Below, piece by piece: positions 52,560 through 61,667 of a DNA stretch of 64,000 nt. Location: positions 62,001 through 126,000 of the forward strand of contig NZ_JAAEDL010000006.1 of assembly GCF_018129005.1 (NCBI RefSeq), written 5' to 3'. The stretch is from Neoroseomonas eburnea. GTDB lineage: Bacteria; Pseudomonadota; Alphaproteobacteria; Acetobacterales; Acetobacteraceae. Below the pieces are notes generated by a model that worked only from the letters and a program-made list of their open reading frames with translations, was not told the origin of the DNA and made no database searches. Position 1 is the stretch's first letter. The number at the start of each line of letters is the position of its first letter. Position numbers and translations under genes: made by a program.

Positions 52560-53780
52560 ATGGCCAAGTCCCGTCCCGACCATCCGCTCCGCCCCGCCAC
52601 GCTGCTCGTGCGCGGCGGGCAGATGCGCTCCGGCTTCGACGAGACCGCCGAGGCGATGTTCCTCACCTCCGGCTTCGTCTACGACAGCGCAGCCCAGGCC
52701 GAGGCGACCTTCGCCGGCACGGTCCAGCACTACCAGTATTCCCGCTTCGGCAACCCCACCGTCGGCATGCTGGAGGACCGCATCGCCGCCCTCGAAGGGG
52801 CCGAGGCCTGCCGCTGCACCGCCACCGGCATGGCCGCGGTGCACGCCGCGATGCTTTCCCACCTCAAGACCGGGGACCGTGTCGTTGCCTCGCGCGCGCT
52901 GTTCGGGTCCTGCCACTGGATCGTCTCGACCCTGCTGCCGCGCTTCGGCATCGCGACGGAATTCGTCGACGGCGCAGACCTGGCGCAGTGGGAAGCAGCG
53001 CTGTCGAGGCCCGCGAACCTCGTGCTGCTCGAAACGCCGTCCAACCCGATGCTCGAGATCGTCGACCTGCGCGCGGTCTGCACGCTGGCGCACAGGGCCG
53101 GCGCGATCGTCGTGGTGGACAATGTCTTCGCCACCCCGCTGCTGCAGAAGCCGATGCAGTTCGGCGCCGACGTCGTGGTCTATTCCGCGACCAAGCATTT
53201 CGACGGCCAGGGCCGCGTGCTCGGCGGCGCCGTGCTGGGCTCGAAGAAGTGGGTGGAGGACACGCTGCAGCCCTTCATCCGCAACACCGGCCCGTCGATC
53301 AGCCCGTTCAACGCCTGGGTGATCCTCAAGGGGCTGGAGACGCTGCACCTGCGCGTGCCCGCCATGTGCCGCGCCGCCGCCGCGGTCGCCGACATGCTGG
53401 CCGAACGGGCCGAGGTGGAGCGCGTATTCTACCCCTTCCGCGCCGACCATCCGCAGCAGAAGCTCGCCATGGCTCAGATGTCGGCCGGCGGCACGCTGGT
53501 CAGCTTCGACCTCAAGGGCGGCAAGGAGGCGTGCTTCCGCTTCATGGACGCGCTGCAGCTGATCGACATCTCCAACAATCTCGGGGATTCGAAGTCGCTG
53601 GCGACGCACCCGGCCACGACGACGCATATGCGCGTGGGGGCGGAGGAGCGCGCGCGCCTCGGCATCGCGGAAGGCACGGTGCGCCTCTCGGTCGGGCTCG
53701 AGGATGTCGAGGACATCATCGACGACCTGTCCCAGGCGCTCGACGCGGCCGCCGCGCCGGCGGCGCGTGCGGCGGAGTGA
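52560..53780 (+). CDS. metZ: O-succinylhomoserine sulfhydrylase
   Basis: A 406-residue PLP enzyme of the Cys/Met-metabolism family that makes homocysteine from O-succinylhomoserine and sulfide. YQYSRFGNPTVGMLEDRIAALEG binds PLP phosphate, VVVDNVFATPLLQKP contains the Asp contacting the pyridine nitrogen, and Lys212 in YSATKHFDGQGRVLGG forms the Schiff base. NTGPSISPFNAWVILKGLETL is typical of MetZ/MetY rather than MetB. The gene lies ~70 bp after the SAM-II element, which strongly supports a methionine-pathway role. Confidence 0.95.
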   Translation: MAKSRPDHPLRPATLLVRGGQMRSGFDETAEAMFLTSGFVYDSAAQAEATFAGTVQHYQYSRFGNPTVGMLEDRIAALEGAEACRCTATGMAAVHAAMLSHLKTGDRVVASRALFGSCHWIVSTLLPRFGIATEFVDGADLAQWEAALSRPANLVLLETPSNPMLEIVDLRAVCTLAHRAGAIVVVDNVFATPLLQKPMQFGADVVVYSATKHFDGQGRVLGGAVLGSKKWVEDTLQPFIRNTGPSISPFNAWVILKGLETLHLRVPAMCRAAAAVADMLAERAEVERVFYPFRADHPQQKLAMAQMSAGGTLVSFDLKGGKEACFRFMDALQLIDISNNLGDSKSLATHPATTTHMRVGAEERARLGIAEGTVRLSVGLEDVEDIIDDLSQALDAAAAPAARAAE

Positions 53781-53787
53781 CGGCACG

Positions 53788-54399
53788 ATGACCTTGGATG
53801 CCTGGCTCGCCTTCCTGGCCGCGACCGCGGTGATGCTGGCGATACCCGGGCCGACCATCCTGCTGGTGATCGGCCAGTCGCTCGGCGCCGGCCGGCGGGC
53901 GGCGCTGCCGCTGGTCGCCGGCGTTGCGCTCGGCGACCTGACGGCGATGACGCTGTCCCTGGCCGGGCTCGGCGCATTGATGGCGGCCTCGGCGACGCTG
54001 TTCACGATGCTGAAGTTCGCCGGCGCGGCCTACCTGGTCTGGCTCGGCCTGAAGCTCTGGCGGGCGCCGGTGGAGGAGGGGGCGATGCCCCCCGTCACCG
54101 CCCGCCGCGCCTTCCGCGACGCCTATGTGGTGACGGCACTGAACCCCAAGAGCATCGCCTTCTTCGTTGCCTTCGTGCCGCTCTTCGTCGATGCCACGGC
54201 GCCCTTTCTGCCGCAGGCGGTGGTTCTGGTGGCCAGCTTCGTGACGCTCGCGGCGCTGAATGCAGGCCTCTACGCCCTGCTCGCGGTACGCCTGTCGGGC
54301 GCGGTGCGCCGGCCTGGTGTCCGCCGGGCCTTCAACCGCGGTGGCGGCGCAGTGCTCATCGGCGCCGGCCTGGCCACGGCGGCGATGCGCCGTGCCTGA
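53788..54399 (+). CDS. LysE/RhtB-family amino-acid exporter
   Basis: A 203-residue inner-membrane protein with about six helices. AIPGPTILLVIGQSLGAGRRAALPLVAGVALGD is the LysE/RhtB signature (PGP near helix 1), and AYLVWLGLKLWR and VTALNPKSIAFFVAFVPLFVD follow as in RhtB. It starts 7 bp after metZ, so is probably co-transcribed and SAM-regulated; export of homoserine, methionine or a related amino acid is plausible. A hairpin follows. Confidence 0.92.
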   Translation: MTLDAWLAFLAATAVMLAIPGPTILLVIGQSLGAGRRAALPLVAGVALGDLTAMTLSLAGLGALMAASATLFTMLKFAGAAYLVWLGLKLWRAPVEEGAMPPVTARRAFRDAYVVTALNPKSIAFFVAFVPLFVDATAPFLPQAVVLVASFVTLAALNAGLYALLAVRLSGAVRRPGVRRAFNRGGGAVLIGAGLATAAMRRA

Positions 54400-54406
54400 T
54401 GCCCGC

Positions 54407-54434
54407 GACGCCGCCCTCGCACGCGGGCGGCGTC
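54407..54434. terminator. 10-bp stem-loop after the LysE-type gene
   Basis: GACGCCGCCC (54407-54416) and GGGCGGCGTC (54425-54434) are exact complements around an 8-base loop, starting 8 bp after the stop codon. It is a likely terminator for the metZ transcript. The following 54435-54645 shows no gene. Confidence 0.55.
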
Positions 54435-54645
54435 CCGGAAGAAGCTGGGGTTCCGGGCTCATGCCCCGCATGCCGCCCGGCCAGGACAGACCGCGGGCAG
54501 CCGATCCCTCGGACCAGGCCCTCGATCGTCCGCGCCGCCGCACCAGGACCACGTTCGGCCGCCTGAAGCACTGGAGGCGCATCGCAACTCGCTATGACCG
54601 ATGCGCCACAAACCTCCTCGGCGGCACGATCCTCGCAGCGCCTGC

Positions 54646-55155
54646 CTAACGCCGCGTCAGACGCCCTGCGGTGCCGAAGCGATCGGCGAACCAATCGAGC
54701 AGCATGGGCTCCTCAAAGCGCAGAGGGGCGCCCGATCGAACGGCTTCCGGCCTTTGCAGATAGGTCATGTCCGTCAGAGTCTCCTCGCCGCTGGCCACGA
54801 CGCGACCCTCCTGCGAGAGCGAGTACCGCAACCTGATGCGCGGCCACGTCGTCGGCTCCATGACCCGGATGCTGGGGTTCGGGACCTGCCAGGGCGGAAA
54901 GTAGCCCGCGAGATCAACGTCGAGGACTTCGATGAGGAGGACCTGGCCTGGCGGCAGGTCCTGCCCGATGCGCTCGAATATCCGGCGCAGCCCGACGAGC
55001 GTCGGCGAAGTCTGATCGGCAGGCCTCGCCGCGTAGAGATTGGCGTCGGCGAACGACTGCGGGTTGACGAAAGTCACCCGCACTTCCGCCTGCGCCGGAC
55101 CTGCGGCCACCAGCCCCGCAATGCCTGTCGCGGCTATCGAGAGAACGGCACGCAT
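54646..55155 (-). CDS. DUF3016-family secreted protein
   Basis: A 169-residue protein. MRAVLSIAATGIAGLVAAGPAQAE is a Sec signal cut after AQA. AGGAGG lies before ATG 55155, so the longer frame is not used. VRVTFVNPQSFADANLY, LPPGQVLLIEVLDVDLAGYF and RIRLRYSLSQEGRVVASGEETLTDM match the DUF3016 pattern. No function is known; it should be periplasmic. It stands alone downstream of the liv operon. Confidence 0.8.
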   Translation of the reverse strand: MRAVLSIAATGIAGLVAAGPAQAEVRVTFVNPQSFADANLYAARPADQTSPTLVGLRRIFERIGQDLPPGQVLLIEVLDVDLAGYFPPWQVPNPSIRVMEPTTWPRIRLRYSLSQEGRVVASGEETLTDMTYLQRPEAVRSGAPLRFEEPMLLDWFADRFGTAGRLTRR

Positions 55156-55486
55156 GGCTGCATCCTCCTGGTCCGCTTTGCGCCTGCACATGCAACGCGC
55201 GCATCATATAGGGGGGTGCGCCGGAAGCGGTTGCAGATAGTCAAGCCTGCCGTGCCTGGCAGGAACGTCATTCGGGCGACAGCCTCACCCGCCGCGAGCG
55301 CCGCTCCGGCCACTTCGCCTCGCCTCGATCCGCCCAAGGTTCTGCCAGGCATGAGAAAGGGCTCTGACGGTGCCGGCTCCGGCTGGCCCGGCTCGCGAAC
55401 AACGGGTCAAGCGGCGGGGCGATTGCGACATGGCATCTACGCAAGCCCGGCCCGCAGGATCCGGAATTGTCACGAAGCGACCCGGC
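55156..55486. other. Intergenic region without recognised gene
   Basis: A 331-bp span between the liv operon end and the DUF3016 gene, both leftward. I see no conserved frame or strong hairpin; it presumably holds the DUF3016 promoter. Confidence 0.55.
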
Positions 55487-56224
55487 CTACACGCCAAGGT
55501 GATCGGCCAGCATCCCGCCCGCCGCCAGAAGGTCCGAGGACGCGCCATCGAAGACGATCCTTCCGCCGGCAAGGATGACTGCGCGTTCGCATGACCGCAG
55601 CGCCAGGGACAGGTTCTGTTCCACCAGAAGCACCGTTTTCCCCTCGCCGGCCAAGCTGCGCAGGGTGTTCACGATGACCTCCTCTGCCACCGATGGCGCG
55701 AGCCCCTCGCTCGGTTCGTCGAGCACGAGCAGCGAGGCCTGGGTCAGCAAAGCGCGCCCGATCGCCAGCATCTGCCTCTCGCCGCCGCTCAGCGCGTTGC
55801 TCGGCGTGGCGCGCCGTTCGGCCAGGCGCGGAAAGAGCTCGAACACCCGTTCGAGCGACCAGGCGCCGGGCCGGCCGCGAAGCGTCGCCAGGCGCAGGTT
55901 CTCGACGACGGTCAGATCCGGGAAGGCTCCCCGCCCCTGCGGGACCAGCGCGATGCCCAGCCGGGCGATGCGGTAGGTCGGCCAGCCGGCGACCTCCCGC
56001 CCCATCACTTGCACGGACCCGCCGACCTGCGGTCCGAGGTTGAAAACAGCCTGCACCAGCGTGGTCTTGCCGGTCCCGTTACGGCCCAGCACCGCGACGC
56101 GCTCTCCGGGGCGCAGCACCAGGGACACATGCTCCAGCACGGCTGCCCCGCCATAGCCCGCCGAGACGCCGGACAGGGCCAGCACCGGCTCATGCGGCAT
56201 CGGATCGGCCGCGCGCATCATCAT
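55487..56224 (-). CDS. livF: Branched-chain amino-acid-type ABC transporter ATPase (LivF)
   Basis: A 245-residue ATPase. Walker A GRNGTGKTT is the LivF form, GIALVPQGRGAFPDLTVVENL the Q-loop, LSGGERQMLAIGRAL the signature and LLVLDEPSEGLAP the Walker B; VLLVEQNLSLAL contains the switch. Three consecutive ATG codons lie at the start; 56224 overlaps the LivG stop (ATGA) and was chosen. It is the last gene of the operon 60020-55487. Confidence 0.93.
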   Translation of the reverse strand: MMMRAADPMPHEPVLALSGVSAGYGGAAVLEHVSLVLRPGERVAVLGRNGTGKTTLVQAVFNLGPQVGGSVQVMGREVAGWPTYRIARLGIALVPQGRGAFPDLTVVENLRLATLRGRPGAWSLERVFELFPRLAERRATPSNALSGGERQMLAIGRALLTQASLLVLDEPSEGLAPSVAEEVIVNTLRSLAGEGKTVLLVEQNLSLALRSCERAVILAGGRIVFDGASSDLLAAGGMLADHLGV

Positions 56225-56970
56225 CCACCCGTCGAGCCGAGATAGGCGCGGCGCACCTCCGCGTCCTCGCGCACCTCGGCCGGCGTGCCGCTGCCGATCA
56301 CCCGGCCGAGTTCCATCACCACCACGCGGTCGCAATGGCCGAACACGATGTCGATGTCGTGCGCCACCAGCAGCAGCGCCGTGTCCGCGTGGTTGCGGCG
56401 CAGGATACCGAGCAGCCTGTCGGATTCCGCGCGCGTGAGTCCGGCCGTGGGTTCGTCCAGCAGCAGCAGCCGGGGCGACAGCGCGAGTGACATCAGCGCA
56501 TCGACGATGCGGCGTTCGCCGTGGGACATGTCGCGCAACGGCGTCTCCGCGCGGTGCGCGAGACCGGCATCCCCCAGCAGCCGCACCGCGATCTCGGCCG
56601 CCGCCGAGGCAGCACGGGCCCCGCCGAACCAGCGCAGACCGTCACCGGCATGCTGCCGCACCGCCATGGCAATGTTCTCCCGTGCGGTCAGTCCCGGAAA
56701 GACCATCGCCGTCTGGAAGGTGCGCGCCAGGCCGCGCGCCACCCGTTGGGCCGGGGCCATCCCGTCGATCGACTGCCCGGCAAGGCGGATGCTGCCCTCA
56801 TCGGGGCGCAGGAAGCCCGTGATGACGTTGAACAACGTCGTCTTGCCGGCGCCGTTCGGACCGATCAGCCCGACGGTTTCCCTCTCGCCGACATCGAACG
56901 CGACGTCGCGGAGCGCGCTGAAGGCACCGAAGCGCTTTCCGACGCCACGCAGCTCGAGAATGGCCGTCAT
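56221..56970 (-). CDS. livG: Branched-chain amino-acid-type ABC transporter ATPase (LivG)
   Basis: A 249-residue ATPase. Walker A GPNGAGKTT, GLARTFQTAMVFPGLTARENI (LivG Q-loop), SHGERRIVDALMSLALSPRLLLLDEPTAGL and VAHDIDIVFG are all LivG features. The usual LSGG signature is replaced by MSHGERR, as in many LivG-like and urea-type homologues. The start overlaps the LivM stop by 4 bp. Confidence 0.93.
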   Translation of the reverse strand: MTAILELRGVGKRFGAFSALRDVAFDVGERETVGLIGPNGAGKTTLFNVITGFLRPDEGSIRLAGQSIDGMAPAQRVARGLARTFQTAMVFPGLTARENIAMAVRQHAGDGLRWFGGARAASAAAEIAVRLLGDAGLAHRAETPLRDMSHGERRIVDALMSLALSPRLLLLDEPTAGLTRAESDRLLGILRRNHADTALLLVAHDIDIVFGHCDRVVVMELGRVIGSGTPAEVREDAEVRRAYLGSTGG

Positions 56971-57908
56971 GCGCCGCGCCGGCGCAACCGGTCCCGCAGG
57001 ATGCGCAACCCGCTCGCGATGCCGTTCGGCAGCAGCAGCACCGTCAGCACGAAGACCAGCCCGACGCAGAGCTGCCAGCGGTCGGTGTAGGCACTGAGGT
57101 AGGTCTGGATGCCGAGATAGACCGCGCTGCCGATGAAGGCGCCCCACAGGGAGCCGATGCCGCCGATCACCAGCATGATCACCATCGCCGCCGACTGCGT
57201 CCAATGCACGCTCTGCGGGCCGACATAAAGGTTGACGAAGGGAAACAGCGCCCCGGCCGCCCCGGCCAGGGCGCCGGCGAGGACCAGCGCGCGGAAGCGC
57301 ACGGCAAACAGGCTGTAGCCCAGCGCCGCCATGCGGATCGGCTCCTCGCGCGTGCCGACCAGCGCGCGGCCGATCGGCGCCGCCACGAAGGAGCGCCCAA
57401 CGACAAATGCGACGGCCGCCAGCAGCGCGGCGAGCAGGAACAGCGCACGCGCGGTGGACAGCGTCCAGGGACCGAGGGACAGCGCCGGCAGGCCGCGCAA
57501 CCCGTCCGCACCGCCCGTCACCTCACGCCAATGGAACGCCACTTCCCAGACCATCTGCCCCATCAGCAGCGTCAGGATCAGCAGGAAGAGATGGCCGCTG
57601 CGCAGGACCACCACGCCCATCAGCGCGGCCAGCACCATGCCCGTGGCGATGCCGCTGCCGAGCACGAGCGCGACGTCGCCGCCCCACTGCCGCGCCGCGA
57701 TCGCCGCCGCATAGGCGGCTCCGCCGAACAGCGCGGCATGGCCGAGCGACATCAGCCCGCCGAAGCCGATCAGGATATCGAGGCTCATCACAGCGATGCC
57801 GAACAGCAGGATCTCGGCGAGGAAACGGAGCACGAAATCATCCGCCAGCAGGGCGGCGGCCGCCGCTGCCGCGGCGGGCAGCGCCACCATCGCGATGTTG
57901 CGCTTCAT
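56967..57908 (-). CDS. livM: Branched-chain amino-acid-type ABC transporter permease (LivM)
   Basis: A 313-residue permease with about 9-10 helices. SLDILIGFGGLMSLGHAALFGGAAY is the conserved LivM/LivH region, GRALVGTREEPIRMAALGYSLFAVRFRAL the EAA loop, and IGGIGSLWGAFIGSAVYL the late motif. The start overlaps the LivH stop by 4 bp; the longer upstream frame is an artefact. Confidence 0.92.
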   Translation of the reverse strand: MKRNIAMVALPAAAAAAAALLADDFVLRFLAEILLFGIAVMSLDILIGFGGLMSLGHAALFGGAAYAAAIAARQWGGDVALVLGSGIATGMVLAALMGVVVLRSGHLFLLILTLLMGQMVWEVAFHWREVTGGADGLRGLPALSLGPWTLSTARALFLLAALLAAVAFVVGRSFVAAPIGRALVGTREEPIRMAALGYSLFAVRFRALVLAGALAGAAGALFPFVNLYVGPQSVHWTQSAAMVIMLVIGGIGSLWGAFIGSAVYLGIQTYLSAYTDRWQLCVGLVFVLTVLLLPNGIASGLRILRDRLRRRGA

Positions 57909-58786
57909 AGCCGCCGCAGGGGCGGCGCCACCAGCCCGGCCGGGCGGAGCAGCAGCAACAGGGCGAGGGCGGCGAAGGCCGCGAGATTGGCGAATTCCGG
58001 AAACCACACCTTGCTGAAGGTCAGCGCGAAGCCGACCACCAGGGCGCCGGCCACCGTGCCCCCGAAACTGCCGAGCCCGCCGACCACCACCGTGACCAGC
58101 GCCAGCAGCAGCACCTCCTCGTCCAGGCCCGGATAGGCGGCGAGCATCCCCGCGCCGAGCGCGCCGCTGAGACCGCCGAGGCCCGCCGAGAGCACCAGGA
58201 CCACGGTGAAGACGCGGCGCGTGTCGATGCCCAGTGTCTCGACGATGCCGCGATCCGTCACCGCGGCGCGCAGCACGGCGCCCCAGATCGTGCGATCGAG
58301 CAGCAGCCACAGCAGCAGCCCCAGCGCCACCCCTGCCGCGATGAGGAACAGGCGAAAGACGGGAAACGGCATGTCGAGGATGAAGACGACGCCCTGCAGC
58401 GCCCCGGGCAGTTCGGGCAGCAGGATCTGCGCGCCGATGCCCCAGCGCATCAGGTCGGCGAAGATCAGCGACAGCCCATAGGTCAGCAGCACCTGCATCA
58501 GGTGCGGCCGCGCGTAGAAGTGCCGGAAGGGAAAGCGTTCGAGCAGCGCGCCGGCGAGGCCCGCGGCGAGGAAGGCGGCCGGGAAGGCCAGCCACCAGGG
58601 GGCGCCGGTGCCGAGCCAGAAGATCGCGACATAGCTACCCATCAGGAAGAAGGAGCCATGGGCGAGGTTCACGAAGTTCATCAGGCTGAGCACGACCGAG
58701 AGGCCAAGCCCGTTGAGCAGCAGCAGGGCGGAAAAGGACAGCGCGTTCAGCGTCTGGATCGCGGCGTAGCCCAGGAAATCAGGCAT
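57905..58786 (-). CDS. livH: Branched-chain amino-acid-type ABC transporter permease (LivH)
   Basis: A 293-residue permease. LNGLGLSVVLSLMNFVNLAHGSFFLMGSYVA is the LivH opening motif, AAVTDRGIVETLGIDTRRVFTVVLVLSAGLGGLSGAL the ATPase-contact loop, and VVVGGLGSFGGTVAGALVVGF the late motif. Its ATG overlaps the livK stop by 8 bp. Confidence 0.92.
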   Translation of the reverse strand: MPDFLGYAAIQTLNALSFSALLLLNGLGLSVVLSLMNFVNLAHGSFFLMGSYVAIFWLGTGAPWWLAFPAAFLAAGLAGALLERFPFRHFYARPHLMQVLLTYGLSLIFADLMRWGIGAQILLPELPGALQGVVFILDMPFPVFRLFLIAAGVALGLLLWLLLDRTIWGAVLRAAVTDRGIVETLGIDTRRVFTVVLVLSAGLGGLSGALGAGMLAAYPGLDEEVLLLALVTVVVGGLGSFGGTVAGALVVGFALTFSKVWFPEFANLAAFAALALLLLLRPAGLVAPPLRRL

Positions 58787-60020
58787 TGGGCCCGGGATCG
58801 CGGAGCTGCGGATAGGTATGCACGACCGTGTTGATCACCCCGCCCGGGGCCGAGCGGACCTCATGCACATGGATGTCGAGGATCGCCTGCCCGTTGCGCG
58901 GATCGAAAGGCATGCGGCCGAAGGCGGTGTCCACCGGCGCATCGAACAGGGCCTGGCGCGTCCGCGCCCAATCGGTCGGGTCGCCGCCCGTCCGTTCGGT
59001 GGCGGCGCGGAGTACCTGGCCACAGGCATAGCCGGTCGTGCTGAACTCCCCGGGAAGGCCCTTGCCGCTGGTGCGATAGGCCTCGACGAAGGCGGCGCTA
59101 GCCGGCGCGGTCGGCGACTGGTGGAAGGTATTGACCGCACCGAGGGCGGCATCGCCCACCGCAGGCAGCACGTCTTCCTGGTCGAAGCAGGCGCCGGTAC
59201 CGGTCAGCCGGATACGCCCGGCGAGGCGATACTCCTTCCATTGCCGCAGGAAACGCACCGCGTCGCTGCCGGCGAAGAAGACGTAGACGGAGTCCGGCCG
59301 CTCGGCGGCGATGGCGGTGAGCAGCGGGCCGAAATCGGCGCTGCCCAGCGGCGTCCAGAACTGGCGGCCGATCCGCCCGCCGAACTCCTGATAGGTCTGC
59401 ACGAAGTCGCCGACGAATTCGCGCCCCGCCGCATAGTCCGACGCCGCGGTGACCACCCGCGCGCCGGGGTGCGTCTCATGGGACCGGCGCGCCGCGGTGC
59501 TGCCGAGCATCCAGTTGGTCTTGGTCGGCCGCAGGATGTACGGGCTGACGGCCTTGCGCGCGAGGTCGTTGGCCGAGCCCAGCAGAAAGGTCGGCATCTG
59601 CGCTTCCGTCACCACGTCGCGCAGCGCCAGTGCGACGCCGGAGTGGATGACACCGCACAGCAGATCGACGCGGTCCTGGCCGATCAGTTTGCGCGCCTTG
59701 CGCACGCCGTCATCGGGGCGGGCCTGGTCGTCCTCGACGATCAGTTCGACCGGACGGTCGGCGAAGCGTTCCCCCGACTGCGCCAGCAGCAGGCGCATCC
59801 CGGCGCGCATGCTCTCGCCAAGGGCGGCGAAGGGGCCGGAGAGGGACGTCACCATCCCGATCCGCAGGGGGCGCGCCTGAGCCAGCGCCGGCGTGGCCAG
59901 CGGCGCGAGGGCGCCGGCCGTGGCGCCGACGAGCAGCAAGCGCCGCGTTGCGGCAGCCGACGCGGCGGCGCGCGCCGAGGCGCTGGACGCGCGGCCCTCG
60001 TGATCGGTGGCGTTGGGCAT
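58779..60020 (-). CDS. livK: Branched-chain amino-acid-type ABC transporter binding protein (LivK-like)
   Basis: A 413-residue type-I periplasmic binding protein. After a ~20-residue polar leader, ATRRLLLVGATAGALAPLATPALAQA is a Tat-like signal. The mature start LRIGMVTSLSGPFAALGESMRAGMRLLLAQ is the LivK/AmiC-like hallmark. NATDHEG.. from ATG 60020 was preferred over ATG 60059, which would overlap the palindrome. The ligand may be an amide, urea-like compound or amino acid. Its promoter region holds an iron-box-like palindrome (60059-60077), unusual for a liv operon. Confidence 0.9.
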   Translation of the reverse strand: MPNATDHEGRASSASARAAASAAATRRLLLVGATAGALAPLATPALAQARPLRIGMVTSLSGPFAALGESMRAGMRLLLAQSGERFADRPVELIVEDDQARPDDGVRKARKLIGQDRVDLLCGVIHSGVALALRDVVTEAQMPTFLLGSANDLARKAVSPYILRPTKTNWMLGSTAARRSHETHPGARVVTAASDYAAGREFVGDFVQTYQEFGGRIGRQFWTPLGSADFGPLLTAIAAERPDSVYVFFAGSDAVRFLRQWKEYRLAGRIRLTGTGACFDQEDVLPAVGDAALGAVNTFHQSPTAPASAAFVEAYRTSGKGLPGEFSTTGYACGQVLRAATERTGGDPTDWARTRQALFDAPVDTAFGRMPFDPRNGQAILDIHVHEVRSAPGGVINTVVHTYPQLRDPGPNA

Positions 60021-60058
60021 TGTCGGTTGCTCCGTGGCGGCGCGTCGGCGGCCGCGCA

Positions 60059-60077
60059 AATGCGACTAAGTCGCATT
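60059..60077. promoter_or_regulatory. Perfect 19-bp palindrome, Fur-box-like operator
   Basis: AATGCGACT-A-AGTCGCATT is an exact 9-bp inverted repeat with a one-base centre, 39 bp upstream of livK and in the divergent region shared with the YncE-like gene. Its AATGxGA...TCxCATT layout resembles Fur-type boxes. Binding by Fur is inferred. Confidence 0.55.
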
Positions 60078-60140
60078 ACTCTTGGCAGAGCTGCCCACCA
60101 CCGGCAAGGTGGCTTCCCACATGGGGAAGAGCACGGCTCC

Positions 60141-60180
60141 TTGCCGGACGTGGCCTATCAATGATAATGCGAAGCATTAT
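60141..60180 (+). promoter_or_regulatory. Promoter with overlapping AT-rich palindrome (iron-box-like)
   Basis: TTGCCG (60141-60146) and GATAAT (60163-60168), 16 bp apart, form a promoter for the YncE-like gene (ATG 60216). The palindrome ATAATGC-GAA-GCATTAT (60164-60180) covers the -10 element and start site, in a GATAATG...CATTATTAATTATC context like classical Fur boxes. A repressor bound here would block transcription. Confidence 0.5.
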
Positions 60181-60215
60181 TAATTATCCGCCCTCGCATC
60201 CAAGGTAGGCTGCAA

Positions 60216-61316
60216 ATGCCCCATCCCACCGTCAGCGCGGCCCTCGCCCGCCCGGCCGTCTCGCGTCGCCATCTCCTGGCGCTGCTCGGCGCCGGTGCGG
60301 CGGTCAGCGCCATGCGTCCCGCCGCGGTCAGCGCCGCGCCGGTCATCGAGAAGACCGTCAGGGTTCCGTCGGGGCTCTACGAACTCGCCGTCAGCACCAC
60401 CAGCAATCTCGTGCATGTGGCTGCGGTCGGCGCACGCGGCCAGAACGCCGCGAAGATCATCGGGCTCGACCTGCGCACCCTGGAGACGCGCTCGACCATC
60501 GAACTCGGCGAGGATTCGGCATTCGGCCTCACGGTGAACGACCGCCGCGGCCTGTTGCTCGCCACCGGCACGCGACAGGGCGCCTTCAAGATCCTCGACG
60601 TGCGCACCGGCACCCTGCGGGCGAGGCTGACCCAGGGCGAGGGCTCCCATCTCCGACAGGTGGTGGCGGATGAGGCGCGCGACCGCGCCTTCGCAACCTC
60701 CTTCGGGGCGCGCGACCGGCCCAGCGCCATCTGGGTCGTGGACACCGCCGCCGACCGGATCGCCACGATCATCACCGAAGGGCTCGAAGGCGGCATTGCC
60801 GGCCTGGCGCACGATCCGGCCGGAGACCGGCTCTTCGTCACGGCGCTGACATCGAACGAGATCGTGGAGGTCAGCCTGGCCCGCAACGCCGGCATCCGCC
60901 GCTTTCCCTCCGGTGGCGAGGGGGCGATCAACGTCGCCTTCGACCCCGCCAGCGGCCGGCTTTTCTGCGCCAACCAGAGGAGCGGGACGCTGACGGTGCT
61001 GAACGCCGCGTCGGGCGAGGTGGCGAAGGTGCTGGAGACCGGGGCGGGGGCGCTCGGCGTCACCCTGTCCGCCGATGGCGCCATCGCCTACATCGCCAAC
61101 CGCCAGGCCGGCACGGTCAGCGTCGTCGACACCCGTGCACTGACGGTGCTGGGCAGCCTCGCCACCGGCACGCATCCGAACACGGTCGCGGTCGATCGGC
61201 GCAGCGGGCTCGCCTATGTCACCAACAAGGCGCGTGGCCTGCCGCGCGGCGCCCCGCGCGACCAGGCGCCGCCCGAGGATCCCAACGGCGACACGGTCAG
61301 CATCATCCGCCTCTGA
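60216..61316 (+). CDS. YVTN-family beta-propeller protein (YncE-like), exported
   Basis: A 366-residue seven-bladed propeller. SRRHLLALLGAGAAVSAM near residue 16 is a Tat-like signal cut after SAA. Repeats of the YVTN type recur: GRLFCANQRSGTLTVLNAASGEV, AIAYIANRQAGTVSVVDTRALTV and GLAYVTNKARG. Escherichia coli YncE, a periplasmic relative, is iron-repressed through Fur; the palindromes upstream fit the same control here. Its molecular role is not settled. Confidence 0.85.
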   Translation: MPHPTVSAALARPAVSRRHLLALLGAGAAVSAMRPAAVSAAPVIEKTVRVPSGLYELAVSTTSNLVHVAAVGARGQNAAKIIGLDLRTLETRSTIELGEDSAFGLTVNDRRGLLLATGTRQGAFKILDVRTGTLRARLTQGEGSHLRQVVADEARDRAFATSFGARDRPSAIWVVDTAADRIATIITEGLEGGIAGLAHDPAGDRLFVTALTSNEIVEVSLARNAGIRRFPSGGEGAINVAFDPASGRLFCANQRSGTLTVLNAASGEVAKVLETGAGALGVTLSADGAIAYIANRQAGTVSVVDTRALTVLGSLATGTHPNTVAVDRRSGLAYVTNKARGLPRGAPRDQAPPEDPNGDTVSIIRL

Positions 61317-61338
61317 GCGGCCGATCGCCGGCGGCCGC
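61317..61338. terminator. Stem-loop after the YncE-like gene
   Basis: GCGGCCG (61317-61323) and CGGCCGC (61332-61338) form a 7-bp stem directly after the stop codon. It is a possible terminator without a T-run. Confidence 0.4.
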
Positions 61339-61667
61339 TCCGCCGGCGCGCGTGCAGGTCCCTGTCAGGCGCATCGTCACCCGATCAGGTCATTCCGCCC
61401 GATCGGGATCTGCACCGGCGTGCTGTCCGCTTCGTTCGCTGAAGTGCCGGCGGACGAAGCGGTTCGGCAGGCCGCTGGAGACAAGGGCGCAAGGCCGGGA
61501 AACGACGGTCGCAGGCGTCGGAAGCGGAACTCATGCCGTTGGGCCTTGCCGATGAGGTCGTCGGCAAGGCCCATCGGCATTGCGCGCGCGGTTCGTGGGA
61601 TGGCCGTGCGCAAGACCAGGATGTTGGTCCCGCGTCAGCCAGGAGTCCGGCCGGCTTCAGCACTGCA
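61339..61667. other. Intergenic region without recognised gene
   Basis: This 329-bp convergent gap holds only short frames. A leftward 78-codon frame (61613-61377) has lower third-position G/C and no motif I recognise; it may be a gene remnant. Confidence 0.5.
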
